A stretch of 64,000 nt of DNA from Microstegium vimineum (lineage: Eukaryota; Streptophyta; Magnoliopsida; Poales; Poaceae), in NCBI GenBank assembly GCA_022036555.1, contig CM039119.1, positions 8,556,001 through 8,620,000 on the forward strand, given 5' to 3'. Below the pieces are notes generated by a model. It worked only from the letters and a program-made list of their open reading frames with translations. It had not been told where the DNA came from and did no database searches. The position numbers and the translations under genes were made by a program. Of this stretch, positions 56,301-64,000 are shown piece by piece. Numbering within the stretch: position 1 is the stretch's first letter; every line of letters starts with the position of its first letter.

Positions 56301-57567
56301 AGCTATTTGCTTCTGAGTAGGGGTAACTGCAAGCTGAACAAGCTTCTCAGACAAGAATACAGTTGTTTCTGTCCTTGGATCAATGTTCATTGCTACTTCA
56401 CTAAGCAAGCAATACAACAAAAAGGACGCCTGCCCAACCATGATAAGTTGTTGCTGTGCAGTTGCACCTAAGAAGAGGCTAATTACTAGATCATCAGCTA
56501 GACAATCGGGAAGTTCCTGTAAAAGCATTTGCAAGCAAGAAGCAGCAAGAACTGGCGCGTTTTCTTCAAATGCCAATGTCATGAGCTCAACGGCATCCTG
56601 CCTTGATGAAACAAATGAAGCCAGTTTCCTATCACAAGCATCTTTTAGCCTGTCACAACAAAATGTGTTTGCAAAGATCAGGATCTCCAATAAGATTTCC
56701 ACAGGCAGATCCCCTAAACTACATGTAGAACTAAACTCAGAAACCGCTCTCATGCCCTCCAACGAAATACCATTCTCTGACAAATCAACAAGCTCAAGCT
56801 GTGATTCAGTGAACGGTCCATTAAGCATGGAGCAAAATGGTATTGACAAAGACGCAATCTTGCACCTATCACATGTCACCCTACCATCCTGCATTTGGAA
56901 GGTTACCATGGAAGAAACTTGAGACAAGGAGACTGTCTCCCATGAACCAATTACCTCAAAATTCCGCACAGGCATCTCAGAAGCAACATCAAGTAGACCA
57001 AACTCTCGACAGCACTTCCGACATGATGCAAGGACGTCAGATATGATCTCCTCCCCCCGCTTCTCGTACCGCAGCCACGCCGCAAATATGACTTTCTCAT
57101 GGACGGTGCTTGCACAGCGCCAGGCAGAGTGGAGGCTCCTCTGGCGCAATTTTGCCTCCCCAAGGCCCCGAAACACCTGGGACTGGACCAAATACAGCCC
57201 TGGCCGCTCGCTCGGCCTACATTGTTCAAGCTCCTCGTGGATCCTTGACAGCACCTCAACATAATCCAAAGGCTTATACAATGGCACTACAGGCGGCTCA
57301 GCAATCTTGATGAGTGACTCACTGCACAAAGCAAAAGAGTTTCAGTTAACCAGGAGATGCAATTCAGAACCAATCACACTATTCACTGAACTAAGGAGTG
57401 AACAAGATGCTGGAATGGCATTGAGCTGGGGCTCACATGGAGGAAGGCGAGTAAGACGACTTGGGCAGCTTCCCTCGCTCCACCTGCAGCCATGACTGAG
57501 GGTTGAAGCCATATCCATGGATGGGCTGCTCGTCGCACGGCGAGTCCGACAGGAAGCTGCTCCTCAT
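53320..57567 (-). CDS. EOL1: ETO1-like BTB/TPR protein (ethylene overproduction regulator)
   Basis: Five exons join in phase with GT/AG borders: 57437-57567, 55609-57321, 55221-55512, 54353-54662 and 53320-53540. Together they give 888 residues, close to the size of Arabidopsis EOL1. The N-terminus has GFNPQSWLQVERGKLPKSS, then ESLIKIAEPPVVPLYKP. A BTB-like region covers about 192-281, followed by TPR repeats to the C-terminus, which ends RVNSQEP. ETO1/EOL proteins are substrate adaptors of CUL3 ubiquitin ligases. They bind type-2 ACC synthases through the TPRs and promote their degradation, keeping ethylene low. The ATG at 57567 opens MRSSFLSD, as in short EOL-type proteins; the longer ETO1 N-terminus is absent. 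EOL1 rather than EOL2 or ETO1 is a judgement from length. Confidence 0.93.
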
Positions 57568-58361
57568 AGAGCACAGGAGCGAGAAGACCTCCCAAATCTC
57601 CACACTCCCGGATTTTCAAACGAATCACAGATGCAAATCGCGAGGGGCTGGCATAACCACGCCAACCGCGGAAGTTCACGGAGGAAGCCAAGAACCTAAG
57701 AATCAGAATCCACGCTACTCCCAGCTAACTGGGGGAACAAGAAGGTGTCGCGAAGCAGGCAGCAGCAGGAAAAGATTGGAACTTTGGTGCCTTTACAGCC
57801 TCAGCCCGGACCACTCACCGATCCTCGGCGATGGAAGCCGGAACAAATCCGGCGAGGAAAGGCCAAACGGCCCGCGAAATCGTGCCAGAACGGCCCCGCC
57901 GGACCGAATCTTGGCCGGGAAAAGAAATGCAACCTCGGGTGCGCGCCCGCGACGCCGCGCACGGCGGGCCGAATTCGACGGATCAAACTAAGAACGGAGC
58001 AATGGTTGGCGGGAGGAAGGAGCAGGGAGCGTGGGGCCCGCAGGTAGCGGCTGCGGGCAAGCTCGGATTCGGATCGTGAGGGGCAGCTTCCTGGAGGGAA
58101 TGGAAGAGGGGGAAGACGAAGAGAGAAAGGGGGAAGGGGAGGCAGCAAAGGAGAATTCTTTTTATATTTTTCCTTTTCGTAGTGGATGTACAGGCCAATA
58201 AACAAAGTAGTAACAGTGGTGGTAGAGAAAATATTTAATTTTTGTAGGGTGTTTCTTTGCTGATGAAATATAATAAAAAAGATGCTTGTGCCCAGCCCTG
58301 CACATGAATCTATGCACAGAGTGTGGTCTAATCCTCCGTACCTTCTTTATCTTACAATATA
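57568..58361 (-). other. 5' region of the ETO1-like gene
   Basis: GC-rich leader and promoter to about 58150, then AT-rich DNA. No other gene was seen. Confidence 0.5.
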
Positions 58362-58622
58362 CTCCCTTCATCCCGCAAAAAACGCAATTCTTTAATTTCG
58401 ACGATTTCTATTTGACCGATCGTCTTATTCAAAATATTTTAATAAATATTTTTTATTATTTTAATAAATATTTTTTGTTTTATTATGATTTATTTTATTG
58501 TTAGATATATTTTCATAATTACTTATTTATTTTATTATTTACACAAAAAATTTAAATAAGACGAATGGCTAAAGAAAAATTGTATAAGTCAAATAATTGT
58601 GTTATTTATGGGATGGAGGGAG
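58362..58622. mobile_element. Stowaway MITE 1 of a cluster
   Basis: The ends CTCCCTTCATCCCGCAAAA and GGGATGGAGGGAG are inverted repeats, flanked by TA at 58360-58361 and 58623-58624. Confidence 0.75.
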
Positions 58623-58624
58623 TA

Positions 58625-58839
58625 CTTCCTACGTCCCAAAAAAGTAGATTTATAGAAAAAAAATGCAATATTTATATCTTAAAAAACTTTATTATAAAAG
58701 TATATTTAACGATATATCTAATGGTACTAATTATATATTATAAATATTTATAATTTTTTTATATATATATAATTATTCAAAGTTAAAAAAGTTTAACTTC
58801 TCGAAAAGTGGAAATAACTTCTATTTAGGACGAAGTGAG
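58625..58839. mobile_element. Stowaway MITE 2, abutting MITE 1
   Basis: CTTCCTACGTCCCAAAA at the left and AGGACGAAGTGAG at the right. It shares the TA at 58623-58624 with its neighbour; TA also follows at 58840-58841. Confidence 0.65.
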
Positions 58840-58925
58840 TAATGATGTGTTGATGCGAAAGAAAAGAAAAAGACACAATTTTATTCAAATTTTATGAAAA
58901 GAAACAAGAGAAAAATGATGATGTA

Positions 58926-59371
58926 CTCTATCTATATCAAATTACAAGACATTCTAAATTTTCTAGATATTTATTATTTTTTGTTATGCAAGATACAAAA
59001 GCTTTATCTGGATATAAAATGAGTGTTATATTTTTAGAAAAGTTTGAACAAATTATAATTTTAAAATGGACTAAGTAATACTTTTGCACTCTAAAGATAT
59101 TTTATTTTATTCTCTTTTTATTCCAAATTATAAGACATTTCAAGAATCTAAGAGAGTCAAGGCATCTCAAATTTGATCGAAATTTTTGAGAGAATTATAA
59201 AGATTTTTTATATCAAATAGATATATTATAAAAATATAATTAATAAAAAAAACTAATGATACTTAGTTTACATCGTAAATGTTATTGACTTATCATATAA
59301 ATTTGATCAAGCTTGAGATGATTTAACTCTTTAAGGTTATTATAATATTTTATAATTTAGGATGGAAAGAG
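58926..59371. mobile_element. two further degenerate Stowaway-type MITEs
   Basis: About 58926-59075 (CTCTATCTATATCAAATTAC to ATGGACTAAG) and about 59113-59371 (CTCTTTTTATTCCAAATTAT to GGATGGAAAGAG) have Stowaway-like ends next to TA and self-complementary AT-rich interiors. Confidence 0.5.
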
Positions 59372-59373
59372 TA

Positions 59374-59900
59374 GTCGTTTAGTTGTGATCTAAGACTTCT
59401 TGATAACTCTCCCGTAGTCGACACGCTATATCTAGTTAGTGCGAAGGCAGCTGCAATAACAACCCCTAAACGGTACACTTTCGTAGTCACACCAGTACAC
59501 CACACCACACCATGCATGCAAGTCCGTTTCCTTTTGTACAATATATGCATGTTGGCACCTGCTATATATAGCGTGTTGGCATGTTATCCGTTGTTTTCAG
59601 CTATAAGCATAACGTGGTGTTTACTCGTTTTAATCATAACTAGATGTATATATTTCTCCATGAAAAATAGATATATTTTGTGTGACACTAAAAAAATGAA
59701 AGTGGCGCTTAACCAACCCAGCATTTTTCTTAATAGCACGCATAAATAAATATATATTTTCATTCTATACGTGGTCTGAATTTTGATACAAAGGGTTTGG
59801 AATAGTTGACAGCTTCGGTTAAAAAAAGGTAGTTACATCAATGCCTATAAATATATATTTTTTGTTGAAGCTTTGTAGTCACACACACCATTTAAGTTCA
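59374..59900. other. intergenic, nothing recognised
   Basis: AT-rich DNA without a gene or a defined repeat. Confidence 0.4.
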
Positions 59901-59903
59901 AGT

Positions 59904-60176
59904 CACTGCGGGAGAACGGTTCTTCGTCGAGTGTCTGGTGCTTTGCCGAGTGCTGAAAATCTCGAGTACTCGGCAAAGAAAAAAAAAGAGAAAAAAAGAA
60001 GACGGACATTGATCGTCGCAGACGGCGTCAATTCTTTGCCGAGTGCCAAATAGCATCCGGTAAAGCTTTTGTCGAGTGCTCGAGATTTGGCACTCAGCAA
60101 AGAGGCCTTTGCCGTCTTCTGATTCGCCGAGTGCAATGCAGCCTTTGCCGAGTGCAAGAGACAGTCTGCTGTAGTG
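59904..60176. mobile_element. miniature CACTA element, 3-bp TSD AGT
   Basis: It begins CACTGCGGGAGAACGG and ends CTGTAGTG, with AGT directly outside both ends (59901-59903 and 60177-60179). The interior repeats CTTTGCCGAGTGC-type motifs at least seven times in both orientations, the subterminal pattern of a large grass CACTA family. No ORF of note. Confidence 0.75.
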
Positions 60177-60439
60177 AGTTACTCCTAATGGTTCGTGTAT
60201 ACGACGGTTTACTGCAGGAATAAAGTAAGGCCCAGTGCTACAGTACAGGGATTGTAGCTGCCTCTAGACAGACTACATAATATTCCACGAGAAATATAAT
60301 AACAAAAATAATAATAATAAACTATTTTCAAGCAACTCAACACCTCTTGATGTCTAGTTTACCACCTCATTTGTATTATTTCCCCACTTTTTTATCGTAT
60401 GAATTGTCAAAAATAGGGAAGTAGAAAATTACCAACACC

Positions 60440-62650
60440 TTTTCTTTTATTGTAATTTTGCTAAACAAATTTGGTCTACTTTTGACTCTCCTGTCCTATT
60501 AAACAATGTACCTAATGAACAGAATGGAATCCAGAATACATTATCTCTCTTTATCTCTAATAATCCGTCGAATCAGCTAATATGCATATTCATCTTCATG
60601 CTACGGTACATTTGGAAGGCGCGCAACGATCTCAGATTCCAAACTAAAGATTCAACACCAGGCCAAGTTCACCATATAACAAAAGCTCACTTAAATAACC
60701 ACATAAACGCTCTCCAACAGAACGATCAAACAATTATTTGTAGGATTAAGTCCACTTTTGACCCCTTAACTATCACGCTAGTCTAATTTTAGCCCTCAAC
60801 TCCAAAACCATTTGGTCCAGGCACCCCAACATGCAAAACCAGTCATTAAATACCCCGGGACAGGATTAAGGCGGTTTTGACCGTCCACGTGGCGTTGACA
60901 GCCACGTTGGCGCGGGTCCTCCCACTGACACGTGGGACCCACTTGTCAACTCCATCTTCCTGCTCGCGACCGTGCCCGCTGCTGCCCGCCGCGCCGAGCT
61001 CGCCGCCACGCCCGCTGCCGCCCGCCGCGCCGAGCTCGTGGTCGTGCCCGCGCTGCTGCCCCCGCTGTGCCTGCTCGAGGCCGCGCTCGCGCCCGTGCCC
61101 GGCGTCGTCCACCACGCCAAGCTCGCTGCCGCGCGCGGCCCGGCGTCGTCCACCGCACCAAGCTCGCGGTCGCGCACACGCCTCGCGCTGCTGCCCCGCC
61201 GTCACGCGCTCGAGGCCGCGCGCGCTGCCGCTGCGCCCGCTATGCCTGCCCGCGGCCGCGCCCGCCGCAGCCATTGCGCCCGCCGTGCGTGCCCGTGGCC
61301 GCGCCAGCCCCGCCCACCACGCCCGCTGCTGCCCACCGCGCCTCGCGCTCGCGCTCGCGCTCGCTCCTGCGCCTGCTCGCGGTCGTGCCCGCTGCCGCCC
61401 ACCGCGCCGAGCTCGCGGCCGCGGCTGCCCCCGCTGTCACGCGTTCGAGGCCACGCCGCCGCCGTTGTGCCAGTCGTGCCTGCCCGCGGCCGCGCCAGCA
61501 CCGCCCGCCGTGCCCGCTGCTGTCCACCGCGCCAAGCTCTCGGCCGCGCGCGCCTGCTCGCGGTCGTGCCCGCTGTCGCACGTCGTGCCGAGCTCGCGGA
61601 CGCGCCCGCGCCTCGCGCTGCTGCCCCCGCCGTCGCTCGCTCGAGGCCACGCTCGTGCCAGCGCTCGAGGACGCGCGCGCCTCGCGCGCCTGCTCGCGGT
61701 CGTGCCCGCTGCCGCGCCCGCGCCTCGCGCTGCTGCCCCTGCCGTCGCGCGCTCGAGGCCTCTCCCTGCCAATCTATGGTGTTGGAGATGCAAGATGGAG
61801 CTGACAAGTGGGTCCCACGTGTCAGTGGGAGGACCCCGCGCCAACGTGGCTGTCAACGCCATGTGGACGGTCAAAACCGCCTCAATCCTGCTCCGGGGTA
61901 TTTAATGACTGGTTTTGCAAGTTGTGGTGCCTAGACTAAACGGTTTTGGAGTTTGAGGCTAAAATTAGACTAACGTGATACTTGAGGGGCCAAAAGTGGA
62001 CTTAATCCAGGAACCCATCTTCTGACCAAGTAAGAAACGACCTCCAACAGATCGACATCCTACCAAACCTACAAGGATCAAAGTGTTTTGTGGATGCATC
62101 AACAACACCGGACTCCTCGACAACCCATCTAAGAAAAGCGGGAATATGTATATACTTTCAAATAATGCAGGGCAACAATGTTTACATCAATGCGACCATG
62201 ACTCAATCTTCCTCGGTCATCATGGTGGAAGCTGTTGCGCTAGCTTTTGGAGCTAAAATTGTTGAAGCTCTTAACTATACAGATGTCTCCTTCCTTTCGA
62301 ACAATAGTCAACTTGTTGACTTCATTAACTCCACACAGCATAGCAACCCGTCAGATTGGAGAATGAAGATTTACTCCCAAGAATTTATTAACTGCAGGGC
62401 GATACAACGATTCAGACTCTACAAGATCAACATATCTAGCAACTACACAACCGACGCCTTAGCTGAATAGGCGGCTGCGATCCAACAGATCTCTCCCCCC
62501 CCCCCCCCCCCCACAGACAGCATGCTCTCACCATGCTCATGTAATTCAGTGTCCAACTTTGATGGCACTGATTAATTGCTACCTTCAGGATATATAAATT
62601 GTCATAATTTTATGCTGCTAAGGAATAAAACCATGGTTCTCGTAAAAAAC
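60440..62650 (+). mobile_element. 5'-truncated LINE (L1-type) with an RNase H domain, split by an insertion
   Basis: The first part (about 60460-60742) encodes AKQIWSTFDSPV and YIWKARNDLRFQ, the C-terminal zinc region of plant LINE reverse transcriptases. After the foldback insertion (60743-62008), the frame resumes and encodes KCFVDASTTPDS and an RNase H fold of the RVT_3 type, ending DALAE at about 62470. A 3' untranslated region with a C-run follows, and the element ends GGTTCTCGTAAAAAA at about 62650. It is 5'-truncated and inactive. Confidence 0.7.
60743..62008. mobile_element. foldback (Mutator-like?) element with a GC-rich tandem-repeat core
   Basis: GGATTAAGTCCACTTTTG opens the element and its inverse closes it. 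Arms of about 216 bp (60743-60958 and 61791-62008) are inverted repeats. The core (60959-61790) is extremely GC-rich and made of diverged repeats such as GCCTGCTCGCGGTCGTGCCC at 61371, 61552 and 61688. It has long open frames on both strands, including 342 codons from arm to arm. No target duplication was found, so the superfamily is uncertain. Confidence 0.65.
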
Positions 62651-63240
62651 AGCAGAGGTAAGACTAGGACCACAACAAACCAACCCCAATTCCATAAAAA
62701 AAAAAAAACAACCCCAATAATGGAGTGTCCTTTTCCATCTGCCTGTGCATGAATTGGTTGAGGTAGATGGACGACCAAGATTGGATTTATGGGGTCACGA
62801 GAATCAGAACAAGTAGTGACTAGTGAGGGTTTTTTTTTTCAAGTGGGAGAACAAGGGATTGGTCGGGAAACATGCGTGCATGCACTCGCATCATCAAAAG
62901 TACAACTAACGAAGTCCCAATGTTAATGAAGACTCCTCATTGAACATTGGACAAAGGTTGTTGAAGCGTCATAAAATGCTCATGGTACCGTTGCAACGCG
63001 AATAGGAGTGGTACGTGGTTTTGAAAATAATTTCTTGGTGCTAATGCAAACGAACCTACTAGTAGTCTCGACGCAACATTCTGAAAAACTTTCTCAGATC
63101 AGCCTTCGACTTCGGAATAGAGTAGATAGCTTGGATCCTGTTTATTTTTTTCTTTTGAACTTTTAGAGCGGAAGTCGCAATCGTCTGGTTTATCCTCGTT
63201 TCTTAGGCTCCCTTAATTATAAAAATCATTTGTTTCCAGG
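62651..63240. other. intergenic, nothing recognised
   Basis: No gene or defined repeat apart from short A and T runs. Confidence 0.4.
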
Positions 63241-63249
63241 CTTAGACTT

Positions 63250-64000
63250 ATTCAACAGTAGTTTTACCTGTCACGACGCCACATTCACAACTACACAATT
63301 GATATTCACCGTCGTCACTTTTACGGTCAGTTTGCTCTAAACAAACAGTTATACTTATATCACCGTCAGTTCATAATACGGACCGTTGGTGAAATGGTTT
63401 TCACCACTGGTTGGTTGGTCTATTTTTCACTACCAGATTGTGTTACAAACAATCAGTGAAAATCACTTTCACCAACGATTTCACTTATGTTGCAGCACAA
63501 TAAAATCTATCACTTTTTCAAATAAAGTTCAATGAAAACAAACTTTATCTCAAGTATAGATCTCGACGAGATTTATAACTTTACAGTGGATGACGTTTTT
63601 ATTTGAAAACATTTAGTCACCTAGAATTTTGTTTGAAACTCACAGATTTTGAAATTCAATTATTTCGAATTGTACAAATGACCTTAGATGAAAAAACAAT
63701 CAAAGTAAAAAGTTGTAGATCTTGATATGATCTACAACCTTGTAGTGGATAAAATTTTCATTATAAATCATTTATGGTCTTAAATTCGCATAAGAAGTTC
63801 TAAAATGTTGAAATTCAAAATTTTGAAATGACTTCGGATGGTAAATAGACCAAAATAAAAGTTGTAAATCTCGATGAGAACTACGACTTTGTAGTTGATG
63901 AATTTTCATTTGAAATCATTTGATGTCCCAAAAGTATGACTGGAGTTTTAATGATTTGAAAGTTTCAAATATGTCAAACGACCTCGGATGGTGAATTGAC
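63250..64000. mobile_element. edge of a CACTA-like element with about 150-bp tandem repeats
   Basis: About 63300-63480 holds inverted short motifs (TTTCACCA.. and its complement, CCGTCAGTT/GACCGTTGG). From about 63500, units of about 150 bp recur at least three times, each with an AGATCTCGATGAGATCTACAA-like palindrome followed by CTTTGTAGT and ATTTTCATTTGAAATCATTT. This layout is common in grass CACTA internal regions. The element continues beyond the window. Confidence 0.45.

Noticed and set aside
60877..61905. A 342-codon open frame that looks like an Ala/Arg/Pro-rich protein gene
   Set aside because: It lies between inverted-repeat arms in very GC-rich repeats, several frames on both strands are open at once, and no domain is visible. 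It is treated as compositional openness inside a transposon.

Overview
This window is nuclear DNA from a grass. The coding exons are GC-rich with plant introns, Stowaway-type MITEs are abundant, and the LTR retrotransposons, CACTA and Mutator-like families have a grass character. Andropogoneae (sorghum, sugarcane or Miscanthus type) is my best guess, but that is inference. I recognise six host genes: two tandem ELIP genes (17475-18035 and 22114-22695), a frameshifted F-box gene (29536-31991), a DUF295-type F-box gene (45161-46504), an HSFA2-type heat stress factor on the minus strand (47580-49930) and an ETO1-like BTB/TPR gene on the minus strand (53320-57567).

Layout. 1-11234: an old, decayed Ty1/copia element of the SIRE/Maximus type, whose 5' LTR is cut by the window edge; it carries an extra envelope-like third ORF. 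11235-15950: microsatellite and minisatellite DNA, then the right half of a CACTA transposon with a Transposase_24-like gene fused to a ULP1-type protease; the copia element probably sits inside it. 16039-17122: a Mutator-like foldback element with a perfect 9-bp target duplication, just upstream of ELIP gene 1; each arm holds a tRNA-like module. 17123-25110: the ELIP pair with duplicated flanks and MITEs. 25110-29535: non-coding, MITE-bearing. 29536-34340: the frameshifted F-box gene, then a duplicate of the upstream region of the second F-box gene. 34341-41986: a complete, very young Ty3/gypsy element of CRM type with a 5-bp target duplication, 910-bp LTRs differing at about two sites, and one uninterrupted 1628-codon gag-pol frame that ends inside the 3' LTR. 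41987-45160: an LTR fragment and a hAT-like insertion. 45161-57567: the F-box, HSFA2 and ETO1-like genes. 57568-64000: a run of Stowaway MITEs, a 273-bp miniature CACTA, a 5'-truncated LINE split by a GC-rich foldback element, and the edge of another tandem-repeat-rich, CACTA-like element.

How the genes relate. The recognised genes lean towards stress responses: ELIPs (photoprotection), HSFA2 (heat) and the ETO1-like adaptor (turnover of ACC synthase, hence ethylene). The two ELIP promoters share a block joining DRE-type and ABRE-type cores. The HSFA2 gene has an array of heat shock pentamers about 0.7 kb upstream of its ATG, but its reading frame is broken just before the C-terminal activator region. 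I found no unambiguous new biological system. The best leads are the tRNA-like modules in the Mutator-like arms, the young CRM-type element in gene-bearing DNA, the HSFA2 frameshift, and the GC-rich foldback element inside the LINE.
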